From Clostridia bacterium (GTDB lineage: Bacteria > Bacillota_A > Clostridia > Oscillospirales > CAG-272), in assembly GCA_017632155.1 (NCBI GenBank), contig JAGBRZ010000039.1:1-26348 (forward strand): a DNA stretch of 26,348 nt. The letters run 5' to 3'. Made by a program: the position numbers and the translations under genes. A model generated the notes under the pieces. It did not search any database. It was not told the DNA's origin and worked only from the letters and a program-made list of their open reading frames with translations. Numbering within the stretch: position 1 is the first letter of the stretch; every line of letters starts with the position of its first letter. Shown here one piece after another: positions 1-8,376 of the stretch.

Positions 1-952
1 AGGTCGAGGATGAGATCGCACTGCATACCGCTGTTACCGTCGCTTCCGGTCTCTTCCTTGTCGGCGAGGATGCACATCATAGTGTGGGAGTGCCCATCTT
101 GAGTGCCTCAAACATAGCGGTCATTGCGGGATAAGCGCAAACGCGGTCATCGTGACCGTAAGCGCAGATCATGGAGCGGTCAAGACCGACGTCACGCGCG
201 TTTCCAACGGGAACTGCGGAAAGCTCTGCGGAGAGGAAATCCTCCTCGCAGATGCCGTACTTCTCGTTAAGGATACGGAGGACGTTGAGCTTGATGCCGT
301 CAGCCTCGTTTACGAGAGGACGGCTGCCGACGAGGAGGTTGAGTTTTTCGCCGGGGATCGCCTCGCCGAGGGGCTTGCGGTCATCGTTGTGGCCGAGGTG
401 GGGAAGAAGGTCATTGATATAAAGAACGGGATCGGTGGGATCTTCGCCGATGGATACCCAAACGCTCTCACCATCAGCCTTGATGACAACGCCGTGGAGT
501 GCGAGGGGAGTTGCTACCCACTGATACTTTCTGATACCGCCGTAGTAGTGTGTCTTGAGAAACGCCATTCCGCTGTCCTCGTAAAGGGGAACCTGCTTGA
601 GGTCGATGCGGGGGGAGTCGATATGAGCCGCAGAGATGCGGATACCCTCGGTGAGAGCCTCATTTCCGACGGAGAAGAGGAAGAGGTTCTTTCCGCGGTT
701 GTTGTAATAATATTTACCGCCAACCTTGATCTCGTCGCCGAATGCGTAGGGAACGAAGCCCTCTGCCTCTGCGAGCTTGATGGAAGCCCATACAGCCTCG
801 CGCTCGGTCTTTGCGTCGTCAAGGTACTTTGCGTAGCCTACGGCGTATTCGTAAGCTGCCTCAATGGCAACCTCGTCACGGCGTTCGTAAACGCTCTTTT
901 TCTTGTAAAGAAGCTCGCGAGCGGCTTCTGCGGGAGTTTTGATTTCGCTCAT
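1..952 (-). CDS. M18 family aminopeptidase, frameshifted and cut off at the left window edge
   Basis: A cytosolic metallo-aminopeptidase of family M18 removes N-terminal residues from peptides using two metal ions. The N-terminal part reads well: the motif SAAHIDSPR puts a metal-binding His at residue 110. The initial frame meets a TGA at 77-79, after residue 291. Shifting frame by one base near 80-88 restores the expected continuation MMCILADKEETGSDG, which contains the catalytic/metal Glu pair and stays open to base 1. The gene is therefore either broken by a one-base deletion or carries a sequencing error. The start ATG at 950-952 has an AAAGGA-type ribosome site about 9 bases upstream. 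It lies 31 bases after the transglycosylase gene and is probably co-transcribed with it and coaE. Family assignment is confident; whether the protein is made intact is not known. Confidence 0.88.
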
Positions 953-983
953 AGTTTTATTTTCCTTTCAGTTGATTCAAAAA

Positions 984-1553
984 TTAATTTGCAGATTCAT
1001 ATAATTCGCGGTAGATCTCTACCGTTTTTTCAAATTTTTTGACGAATTTTTCGGTTTCTTCGTCGGGGATTTCACCAAGGGTGCCGTCTTCTGCAAGGCT
1101 TTCTTCGTCAAGAAGCCATTCGTCAACAGCCCCCTCGCCGGCATAGATCGCGGCGTAAACGGCGCGCCAGCTTTGATACTTGGTGAAGAGCTTTGAGAGC
1201 TTATAAGCGCCGATCTCGATGTTTGTCTTCGGGTCAAACAGAAGCCCCGAATCTATCCTTCGCCCGAGCTCGGAGGAAAGCAGATCGTATTCATCGCGCG
1301 TAAGCTGCATAAGTCCGATCCGATCACCTTCAACGAGCCCCGATTCATAATCACTTTGCATTTTGACGGTGCCGTAGATCACCGAAACGGGCACGGCGTA
1401 TTCGTAATAACAGGCGATGACGGTGTCGTTGTACTGCCTCGGGTATTCCTTCAGTCGGTACTGCGTAAATAGGATGTCGTAAAGAAATCCGCAGCCCACC
1501 GAAAGGATCAGGATGAGGGTTATCGTCAGTGTGTTTAAGAATTTTTTGCTCAT
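984..1553 (-). CDS. Lytic transglycosylase (SLT-fold) protein with altered active site
   Basis: A 189-residue protein with an N-terminal membrane anchor or uncleaved signal (about residues 8-28), then an SLT-type lysozyme-like domain. Family members cleave the MurNAc-GlcNAc bond of peptidoglycan outside the membrane. Family landmarks are visible in order: the helix ending in TVKMQSDYESG, then GLMQL (80-84), the LFDPKTNIEIGAYKLS block (105-120), and a late AIYAGEG (135-141). In active members the position of Gln66 (codon CAA) is the catalytic Glu of an ES motif, and the late block is normally AYNAGPG. Both are changed here, so enzyme activity is doubtful. The start overlaps the coaE stop by ATGA, so translation is probably coupled. 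It could be a binding or scaffold version of the fold. Confidence 0.8.
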   Translation of the reverse strand: MSKKFLNTLTITLILILSVGCGFLYDILFTQYRLKEYPRQYNDTVIACYYEYAVPVSVIYGTVKMQSDYESGLVEGDRIGLMQLTRDEYDLLSSELGRRIDSGLLFDPKTNIEIGAYKLSKLFTKYQSWRAVYAAIYAGEGAVDEWLLDEESLAEDGTLGEIPDEETEKFVKKFEKTVEIYRELYESAN

Positions 1554-2128
1554 TTCAAAATATTTTTTGCGGCGGCACGAAGCTTGTCCGCATCGCCATC
1601 GTTGATAACGGTATAGGTTGCCCTCGAGGAATAAAATTCATCTGCGGGGGCGGCGTTCATACGTGCCCTCAGTGCCTCCGCCGTGCGGTTGTCGCGAAGA
1701 GTAAGTCTTGAAAGCCGAAGCTCGGGGGAGGCGAGAAGAGCAACGGTGAAGTTGCATTCTTTTTCAAATTCTGCTTCAAAGAGCAGAGGCGCATCGATGA
1801 CGGCGCAGGCTTTATCGGTTTCGGCTATGGCTTTGCGCACCTCCGCGAGAACGAATGCGTGGGTGATCTCGTTGAGCTTTGCGCGAAGCTCGTCCGCACC
1901 CGGAGCAAAGACGATGGTGCCGAGGGCGATGCGGTCAAGGCTGCCGTCGGGCTTGATTACCGATGAGCCGAATTCCGCCTCAAGCGCGCGTGTGCATTCG
2001 GAGGGAGAATCGACGAGATCGTGGTAGATTTTGTCGCAGTCGAGATGCAGACATCCGAGCTCTTCAAGATAAGAACAGAAAAGCGATTTGCCCGCCCCGC
2101 TTGGTCCGGTTACGCCAATTACAGTCAT
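1550..2128 (-). CDS. coaE: Dephospho-CoA kinase
   Basis: Catalyses the last step of coenzyme A synthesis, ATP-dependent phosphorylation of the 3'-hydroxyl of dephospho-CoA, in the cytosol. The 192-residue length is normal. The P-loop GPSGAGKS lies at residues 8-15, followed by the family's LDCDKIYHDL segment (adenylate-kinase-like fold). The central block AVIDAPLLFEAEF matches the family's D-x-PLLFE motif. Further on, ASPELRLSRLTLRDNRT contains the lid Arg residues. It is the first gene of the leftward unit and has a consensus promoter upstream at 2189-2217. Its stop overlaps the start of the transglycosylase gene by four bases. An AGGAGAGG-like ribosome site precedes the ATG at 2126-2128. 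Confidence 0.95.
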   Translation of the reverse strand: MTVIGVTGPSGAGKSLFCSYLEELGCLHLDCDKIYHDLVDSPSECTRALEAEFGSSVIKPDGSLDRIALGTIVFAPGADELRAKLNEITHAFVLAEVRKAIAETDKACAVIDAPLLFEAEFEKECNFTVALLASPELRLSRLTLRDNRTAEALRARMNAAPADEFYSSRATYTVINDGDADKLRAAAKNILK

Positions 2129-2188
2129 ATTTTACCTCTCCTTCCTGAATTAAACAATATTTCTGCATTATATTATTATACATAGTAC

Positions 2189-2217
2189 ATTATAGCACAT
2201 TTGAGATAAAAAAGCAA
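2189..2217 (-). promoter_or_regulatory. Sigma-A type promoter for the coaE unit
   Basis: On the minus strand, a -35 TTGCTT (2212-2217) and a -10 TATAAT (2189-2194) are separated by 17 bases. It points at coaE, whose start is about 60 bases downstream. It is divergent from the promoter at 2267-2295. Confidence 0.75.
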
Positions 2218-2266
2218 GTCTTTTTTGCGCCCGCGCGCGTGTAGTAAATATTTTTGTGTAGAGGTG

Positions 2267-2295
2267 TTGCAAAAATCCAAATTATGTTGTATAAT
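2267..2295 (+). promoter_or_regulatory. Sigma-A type promoter for the HAD-murB-whiA-dnaE operon
   Basis: A -35 TTGCAA (2267-2272) and a -10 TATAAT (2290-2295) are separated by 17 bases. The start codon at 2326 has a GGAGG site at 2313-2317. No other promoter of this quality was seen before dnaE. Confidence 0.8.
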
Positions 2296-2325
2296 ATATC
2301 TTGAGAAAGTATGGAGGTACGTTAA

Positions 2326-3015
2326 ATGTCCTTGAAATATAAATGGCTTCTTTTTGACGCGGATGACACCCTGCTTGACTTCAAGCTTGGTGAAAAGAGA
2401 GCGATCACCGCTACTTTTGAGGCGGTGGGATTGCCGACCGATGACGAGGTTATCGAAACTTACAGCAGAATAAACGACAATCTATGGAAGATGCTTGAGC
2501 GTGGGGAAGTTACTAAGGATCGCCTCAAGGTTCTTCGCTTTGAGCAGTTCTGCGAGCATTACGGCTTTGATCTTGACGGTGCGATGCTTGCCGATGCATA
2601 CGTCGGTAATCTGATGAAGCAGACGGTTCTTCTTGAAGGCGCACAGGACGTTTGCCGCGCGCTTTACGGAAAATACAAGATGTATATCATCACCAACGGC
2701 ATCGAGGCGGTGCAGACTGCGCGCTTCGGCGGCTGTGCGATCAAGGAATATTTTGAAAAGTGCTATATTTCGGATGCCATTGGCGTTGCAAAGCCCAAAA
2801 AGGGATTCTTTGACGCCGTCAGTGCGGATATCCCTGATTTTGATAAGTCGCAAGCACTTATCATCGGCGACTCGCTGACCTCGGATATCAAGGGCGGAGT
2901 TGAATACGGAATTGACACCTGCTGGCTGAATCCCAAGGGCAAGGAAGTGCCGGAGGGAATGGATATTACTTATGTCATTGGCGATATCCGCGAATTGCTT
3001 AATGTTTTGGAGTAA
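2326..3015 (+). CDS. HAD-superfamily phosphatase, YjjG type (noncanonical nucleotidase)
   Basis: A 229-residue cytosolic haloacid-dehalogenase phosphatase. Motif I is FDADDTLLDF with the nucleophile Asp11 and acid/base Asp13. Motif II is the Thr of ITNG. Motif III is the Lys in VAKPKKGFF, and motif IV is IIGDSLTSDIKGG. The C1 cap helices and the overall pattern match the YjjG subfamily, whose characterised members hydrolyse pyrimidine nucleoside monophosphates, including modified ones. That substrate is inferred from the family, not from the sequence. A GGAGG ribosome site lies 8 bases before the ATG. It is the first gene of the operon, and murB starts 2 bases after its stop. The sequence resembles the subfamily more than a phosphoglycolate phosphatase, but related HAD enzymes cannot be excluded. 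Confidence 0.87.
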   Translation: MSLKYKWLLFDADDTLLDFKLGEKRAITATFEAVGLPTDDEVIETYSRINDNLWKMLERGEVTKDRLKVLRFEQFCEHYGFDLDGAMLADAYVGNLMKQTVLLEGAQDVCRALYGKYKMYIITNGIEAVQTARFGGCAIKEYFEKCYISDAIGVAKPKKGFFDAVSADIPDFDKSQALIIGDSLTSDIKGGVEYGIDTCWLNPKGKEVPEGMDITYVIGDIRELLNVLE

Positions 3016-3017
3016 TT

Positions 3018-3947
3018 ATGGACAGAGATCTTGTTTTATTGTCGCTTATGCGAAAATATGAAAAAGAGGGAATAGAATGCCAAAACGCGCTTTCTCTTTC
3101 CTCAAAATCAAGCTTCAAAATTGGCGGAAAAGCCGATCTTGCAGTTTTCCCGAAGAATGCCTCGGAGCTTGAATATATCGTTGCGTATCTCAAGGATCGC
3201 GAGTTACCATACATTGTTGTCGGCAACGGCTCGAACATTCTTTTTGAGGACGAAGGCTACCGCGGATGCGTTATCCTCACCGAGAAAATGAACGAGGTTT
3301 CGATTGACGGAAACTGCGTCACCGCCGGTGCGGGAATGTCCTTGACAGCTCTTGCTTCAAAGGCGAAAACAGCTTCGCTGACCGGACTTGAATTTGCTTA
3401 CGGCATCCCCGGAAGCGTGGGCGGCGCGGTCGTTATGAATGCGGGTGCGTATGGCGGACAGGTGTCCGACGTGCTTGAATCCTGCACTCTTTACGATGCC
3501 GAAAAATGCGAGCTCCGCACTCTCCGCAAGGATGAAATGGATCTTTCCTACCGTCATAGCATTTTTTCGGAAAACAAGAAATTTATCTGCATTTCCGCGA
3601 CCTTTACCCTTAAAGAGGGGAACAAGGACGAGATAGATGCCGTTATGCGAGATCTTATGCAGAGACGAATATCAAAGCAGCCGCTTGAATACCCCAGCGC
3701 GGGAAGCGTTTTCAAGCGCCCCGCCCCCGACCTTTTCGTCGGCAAGATGATCGAGGATTCGGGACTCAAGGGCTACACCGTCGGCGGTGCGCAGGTTTCC
3801 GAGAAGCACGCGGGATTCATCATCAATATTGGAAGTGCGACCGCGAGCGACGTTCTCTGCCTTGTTGAGCATATCAAGGGAGTTATCCGCGCAAACTATG
3901 GCGTGGAGCTCGAATGTGAGATCAGAAGAGTGGGCAACGGCGAATGA
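3018..3947 (+). CDS. murB: UDP-N-acetylenolpyruvoylglucosamine reductase
   Basis: A cytosolic FAD enzyme that reduces UDP-GlcNAc-enolpyruvate to UDP-MurNAc with NADPH, the second committed step of peptidoglycan synthesis. The 309-residue length is typical. The FAD domain shows the NTSFKIGG-like entry (SSFKIGGKADL), GNGSNILFEDEGYRG, and GIPGSVGGAVVMNAGAYGG. The catalytic part shows DLSYRHSIF, then YPSAGSVFKRP with the catalytic Ser of the GSVF motif, and finally IEDSGLKGYTVGGAQVSEKH. The lack of a long insertion between the last blocks is consistent with a type II MurB as in Gram-positives. The start lies 2 bases after the HAD gene and the stop overlaps whiA by ATGA, so the operon link is strong. 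Confidence 0.97.
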   Translation: MDRDLVLLSLMRKYEKEGIECQNALSLSSKSSFKIGGKADLAVFPKNASELEYIVAYLKDRELPYIVVGNGSNILFEDEGYRGCVILTEKMNEVSIDGNCVTAGAGMSLTALASKAKTASLTGLEFAYGIPGSVGGAVVMNAGAYGGQVSDVLESCTLYDAEKCELRTLRKDEMDLSYRHSIFSENKKFICISATFTLKEGNKDEIDAVMRDLMQRRISKQPLEYPSAGSVFKRPAPDLFVGKMIEDSGLKGYTVGGAQVSEKHAGFIINIGSATASDVLCLVEHIKGVIRANYGVELECEIRRVGNGE

Positions 3948-4828
3948 AGAATTTTACCGAACGTGTAAGGGAGGAGCTTTCGGGCGAACTGCCCTCGGCG
4001 CAGTGCTGCCGCCGATCGATGCTCTGCGGCATCCTTATCAATGCCGATTGCTCACCGGATGGAATGATCTATGCAAAACTTTCGGGCAGGACTTCTTCAG
4101 AGCTGATGCAAAGGCTTTTGCGCGATACTTTTGGCAGAGAGGCATATCCCGAATATTCGAACAGCTATGGCAGAGTGTCGGCTGAGGTGTCTTTCTCATC
4201 CGATAAGCTTGCAGATAAGCTCCGCGAGATGTCATCGGGCGCCGAAAGTACGCTCTTTAAATGCAAAAACTGTCGTGCGGCATTTCTTTCCGGACTTTTG
4301 CTTTCCTCGGCGAATTTTTCAGATCCCGAGCGTGAATCGCGTCTTGAAATACGTATAAACGATCCCGCACGCGCTGAATTTTTGCTTGTTTTTTTTGCCG
4401 ATCTCGGACATTCACCAAGACTTTCAAACAGGGATGGACTATCCTCCCTCATATTCAAGCGCGGAGAGGACGTTGAGGATGTTCTCACAATTGCGGGCGC
4501 GGTTTCATCGGTTATGGAGCTGATGCAGGGCAAGCTGATGCGCGAGCTGCGCGGTCAGATCAACAGAAACTCAAATTGCGAGGTTCGTAATATCGGGCGT
4601 GTTGCCGTCGCGTCGCAAATGCAGATTGATGCAATTGCCGAGATCCGCGCAAGCGGAAGATTTGCCGCCCTGCCCGATGAGCTCAAGGAAACTGCAACGC
4701 TCCGTGAGGATTTTCCCGAGCTTTCGCTTTCCGATCTTGCGGCAAAGCATTCGCCCGCGATAACAAAATCGGGTCTTAATCACAGACTTAAAAAACTTCT
4801 CGCTATTGCGGGCAAGGAAAAAGATTAA
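3944..4828 (+). CDS. whiA: DNA-binding protein WhiA
   Basis: WhiA is a conserved Gram-positive DNA-binding protein that controls sporulation in Streptomyces and affects division and chromosome segregation in Bacillus. At 294 residues it is slightly shorter than usual. The N-terminal part is a LAGLIDADG-homing-endonuclease-like fold that has lost nuclease function in this family; visible blocks are CCRRSMLCGIL, CKNCRAAFLSGLL and FKRGEDVEDVL. A linker containing NRNSNCE precedes the C-terminal helix-turn-helix, which shows SLSDLAAKHSPAITKSGLNH. The start overlaps the murB stop by four bases. The usual Firmicute partners rapZ and yvcK are absent between murB and whiA. dnaE follows after 20 bases, a neighbour pair found in other Clostridia. 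Confidence 0.95.
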   Translation: MKNFTERVREELSGELPSAQCCRRSMLCGILINADCSPDGMIYAKLSGRTSSELMQRLLRDTFGREAYPEYSNSYGRVSAEVSFSSDKLADKLREMSSGAESTLFKCKNCRAAFLSGLLLSSANFSDPERESRLEIRINDPARAEFLLVFFADLGHSPRLSNRDGLSSLIFKRGEDVEDVLTIAGAVSSVMELMQGKLMRELRGQINRNSNCEVRNIGRVAVASQMQIDAIAEIRASGRFAALPDELKETATLREDFPELSLSDLAAKHSPAITKSGLNHRLKKLLAIAGKEKD

Positions 4829-4848
4829 ATCACACAGGAGGTGCGAAA

Positions 4849-7800
4849 ATGGGCGACTTCGTTCACTTGCATCTGCATACCGAATACAGTCTTCTTGACG
4901 GCGCGTGCCGTATCAAGGATATCCCCGAGGCGGTCATCGCGGCGGGGCATTCTGCCGTTGCAATGACGGATCACGGCGGTATGTACGGAACGATGCAATT
5001 CTACCGCACCTGCATTGAAAAGGGCATAAAGCCCATCATCGGATGTGAGGTATACGTTGCTCCGGGCTCGCGCTTTGACAGAGTTGCGGGGCGCGAGGGC
5101 GGTTCGCATCATCTTGTTCTGCTTTGCGAGAACGAGATAGGATATAAAAACCTCACCTATATGGTCTCGAAGGCTTTCACGGAGGGCTTTTATTCGCGTC
5201 CTCGAGTAGACCTTGAGCTTCTTGGTCACCATTCCGAGGGACTTATAGCTCTTTCCGCTTGTCTTTCGGGCGAGATACCCTCGGCGCTCACCGCGGGCGA
5301 CCGCGAAAGGGCGGAGAATATCGCAAAGACATACAAGCAGATCTTCGGAAAAGATCATTTTTATATCGAGCTCCAGAACCACGGCATCGCCGAGGAACGG
5401 CAGATCTTGCCCGAGCTTTACGAGCTTGCGTGCGAGCTTGATATTCCCGTCGTAGCCACCAACGACGTGCATTATCTCCGCAAGAGCGATGCGCGTGCGC
5501 AGACCGTTCTTATGTGTATTCAGACGAACACCACAATGGCGGACGGCGGCAGACCCGGATTTGAAACAGAAGAATTTTACTATAAATCAACAACCGAAAT
5601 GGAGCGCCTTTTCGGCGGCTTCACGGGGGCTATTGAAAACACCGTGAAGATCGCGGAAAGATGCAATCTTGTTTTTGAGGACAAGGGGTATCTTCTGCCC
5701 ACCTATCCCCTTCGCGAGGGCGAGAATGCAGCTGACCTCCTCCGTCTTCGAACTTATGAGGGCATCGAGCGGCTGATGCTTGCGGGCAGACTTCCAGCCG
5801 AAGGATTTACCCTTGCCGACTATATGGAACGCGCAGATTACGAGCTTGACGTTATCCATTCGATGGGATTTGACGACTATTTCCTTATCGTTTCGGATTA
5901 CGTCGGATTTGCAAAGGGCGCGGGCATTCCCGTTGGTCCCGGCAGAGGCTCGGGATGCGGAAGCCTTGTTGCTTTCGGCACGGGAATTACCGACATTGAC
6001 CCGCTTCGCTTTGACCTTCTCTTTGAGCGATTCCTCAATCCCGAGCGAGTCAGCATGCCCGATATTGATATTGACTTTTGCTACAACCGCCGCGATGAGG
6101 TTTTGGCTTACGTCAAGGATAAATACGGCACAGACCGCGTTTCGCAGATCATAACCTTCGGCACGCTTGCCGCACGCGCGGCTATCCGCGATTGCGGACG
6201 AGCTCTCGGTATGAGCTACGCCGACGTTGACGAGATCGCAAAGCTCGTCCCGCGCGAGCTTGACGTTACGATAGATCAGGCTCTCGTTGTTCCCGCGCTG
6301 AAGGAAAAATACGAGTCATCCGACGATATACGCGAGCTTATCGACACGGCGCGCCTGCTTGAAGGAATGCCCAGAAACGTGTCGATCCACGCCGCGGGTG
6401 TTGTTATTACCGAGCGACCCGTTTGTGAATATCTTCCTCTTGCGGTATCGGGCGGTGCGGTCATAACTCAGTTCGATATGGACACCGTCGCGTCACTCGG
6501 ACTTCTTAAATTCGACTTTCTTGCCCTTCGTTATCTGACCATCATTGACGATGCGGTCAAGATGATAAAAGAAAAAACGCCCGATTTTGAGATTGAAAAG
6601 GTCGATTTGGGCGACAAAAAGACTTATGAACTCATTTCCTCGGGTCAGACGAGCGGCGTTTTTCAGCTTGAATCCTCGGGTATGAGAGCAATGCTTCAAA
6701 ATCTTTGCCCTGAGAATATCGACGATATTCTTGCGGCAATCGCGCTTTACCGCCCGGGACCTATGGAGTCGATCCCAAGATACATTGAGGGCAAAAATGC
6801 CCCCGAAAGCGTAAAATACGCGCATCCCCTGCTGGAGCCGATACTCCGACCGACCTACGGCTGTATCGTTTATCAGGAGCAGGTTATGAATATTTTCCGC
6901 ACGGTTGCGGGATTCTCATTCGGTCGCGCTGATATCGTGCGCCGCGCGATGTCAAAGAAAAAAGCCTCCGCTCTTGCCGCGGAGAGGGATAATTTCATTA
7001 ACGGTGCCGCAGAGCGCGGTGTCGAGCGTGAGATCGCGGAGCAGCTGTTTGAAGATATGTCGAGCTTTGCTTCCTATGCTTTCAACAAGAGCCACGCGGC
7101 GGCTTACGCGATGCTTTCCTTCAGAACCGCATACCTCAAAGCTCATCATCCGCGCGAGTATTTCTCCGCTCTGCTGACATCCGTTCTCGGCAATGCCGAT
7201 AAGATCGCGGAGTATATCGCCGAGGCAAATCGCGCGGGCATCCGCGTTCTTCCTCCTGACATCAACCGCAGTATGCTTGATTTCCACGTAAGCGATAAGG
7301 ACATCACATTTGGACTTCTCGCACTCAAAAACGTGGGACGTCAGTTCGTTGACAGACTTATTCTTGAAAGAATTGACAGACCCTTTTCGTCTTTCTCGGA
7401 TTTCCTTGACCGAATGGCTGAGGGAGATCTGAACCGCAGAATGGTCGAGTCGCTGATAAAGGCGGGAGCTTTCGATTCGCTCGGAGTATACCGCTCGCGC
7501 TTGCTTGCAACGCTTGATGAAGCGCTTGGAGCAATTTCACGCAAGAAGAGCGGAAATATCGCGGGACAGATGGATATGTTTTCGATGCCCGATGCCGTTG
7601 AGGGGGCGGGCGAGAGCATCGTTTACCCCGATATTCCCGAATTCCCGACAAAGGACTTGCTTTATATGGAACGAGAAGCGGCGGGACTCTTCTTCTCGGG
7701 TCATTTGCTTGACGGATACGGACTGCATATCAAGTCGCTTTCGCCGCAAAGCATAGTCGAGGTCGCGGGCAAGGAGGACGATGAAGAAGAGGACACTCTC

Positions 7801-8376
7801 GCCGACGGCACAAAGGTCTGCCTTTGCGGAATAATTTCCTCTGTAACTCAAAAAACGACCCGAAAGGGTGACGCGATGGCTTTTGCAACGCTTGAGGACA
7901 AGTCGGGTTCGCTTGAGCTTGTTGTTTTCTCGAAGCAATATGAAGCCTACCGCAGACATATAGATGAAGACAACGCCGTTTGCATCACGGGCACTGTTTC
8001 GCGCCGTGACGGCGAGAGGGCAAAGGTGCTCCTGAACACAGCCGCAATGCTTCTGACAGATGAAGATTTCAAACGTCGCAAACCCGAGCCGCCGAAGCCA
8101 CAGCCTCAGAAAGCACCCGCACAAACGGTTACAAAGCCTGTACCCGAGCGCCCGAAGGCGGTTTCCGTGGTCTATATCCGCGTGCCTTCAAAGAATTCCG
8201 AGATCTACAAAAAGTGCGAGAATATCGTTGAGATCTTCGAGGGATTCACGCGCGTAAGCTTCTATTTTGCCGATACGAAAAAGTATGCCGACCACATTCA
8301 CGGAATGGTCCTCGGCGACGTGCAGATAGCCGAGCTTCGCCGTCTTGCGGGCGAGGATTCGGTCGTTCTCAAATAA
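4849..8376 (+). CDS. dnaE: DNA polymerase III alpha subunit
   Basis: The replicative (or lagging-strand) DnaE polymerase of 1175 residues, acting in the cytosolic replisome. The N-terminal PHP domain begins FVHLHLHTEYSLLDG and keeps the whole metal set visible in the family: AMTDHGGMYG, IGCEVYVAP, LSACLSGEIP and TNDVHYL. The polymerase core has GPGRGSGCGSLVAF and the catalytic Asp motif PDIDIDF, then YRPGPMESIPRYI and FNKSHAAAYA. The C-terminal part has an OB-fold segment (GIISSVTQKTTRKGDAMAF) and a Pro/Lys-rich linker (KPEPPKPQPQKAP) before a small terminal domain. A very strong AGGAGGTG ribosome site at 4836-4843 supports this ATG. The stop abuts the stop of the next gene on the other strand with no base between. 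Confidence 0.97.
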   Translation: MGDFVHLHLHTEYSLLDGACRIKDIPEAVIAAGHSAVAMTDHGGMYGTMQFYRTCIEKGIKPIIGCEVYVAPGSRFDRVAGREGGSHHLVLLCENEIGYKNLTYMVSKAFTEGFYSRPRVDLELLGHHSEGLIALSACLSGEIPSALTAGDRERAENIAKTYKQIFGKDHFYIELQNHGIAEERQILPELYELACELDIPVVATNDVHYLRKSDARAQTVLMCIQTNTTMADGGRPGFETEEFYYKSTTEMERLFGGFTGAIENTVKIAERCNLVFEDKGYLLPTYPLREGENAADLLRLRTYEGIERLMLAGRLPAEGFTLADYMERADYELDVIHSMGFDDYFLIVSDYVGFAKGAGIPVGPGRGSGCGSLVAFGTGITDIDPLRFDLLFERFLNPERVSMPDIDIDFCYNRRDEVLAYVKDKYGTDRVSQIITFGTLAARAAIRDCGRALGMSYADVDEIAKLVPRELDVTIDQALVVPALKEKYESSDDIRELIDTARLLEGMPRNVSIHAAGVVITERPVCEYLPLAVSGGAVITQFDMDTVASLGLLKFDFLALRYLTIIDDAVKMIKEKTPDFEIEKVDLGDKKTYELISSGQTSGVFQLESSGMRAMLQNLCPENIDDILAAIALYRPGPMESIPRYIEGKNAPESVKYAHPLLEPILRPTYGCIVYQEQVMNIFRTVAGFSFGRADIVRRAMSKKKASALAAERDNFINGAAERGVEREIAEQLFEDMSSFASYAFNKSHAAAYAMLSFRTAYLKAHHPREYFSALLTSVLGNADKIAEYIAEANRAGIRVLPPDINRSMLDFHVSDKDITFGLLALKNVGRQFVDRLILERIDRPFSSFSDFLDRMAEGDLNRRMVESLIKAGAFDSLGVYRSRLLATLDEALGAISRKKSGNIAGQMDMFSMPDAVEGAGESIVYPDIPEFPTKDLLYMEREAAGLFFSGHLLDGYGLHIKSLSPQSIVEVAGKEDDEEEDTLADGTKVCLCGIISSVTQKTTRKGDAMAFATLEDKSGSLELVVFSKQYEAYRRHIDEDNAVCITGTVSRRDGERAKVLLNTAAMLLTDEDFKRRKPEPPKPQPQKAPAQTVTKPVPERPKAVSVVYIRVPSKNSEIYKKCENIVEIFEGFTRVSFYFADTKKYADHIHGMVLGDVQIAELRRLAGEDSVVLK

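Noticed and set aside
152..1042. 296-codon plus-strand frame over the M18 gene
   Set aside because: The minus strand carries clear M18 motifs. The plus frame also runs into the transglycosylase gene and has no ribosome site.
2200..2250. Terminator or riboswitch in the coaE/HAD gap
   Set aside because: The A-run and T-run around 2206-2226 could pair only weakly, and the segment is explained by two divergent promoters.
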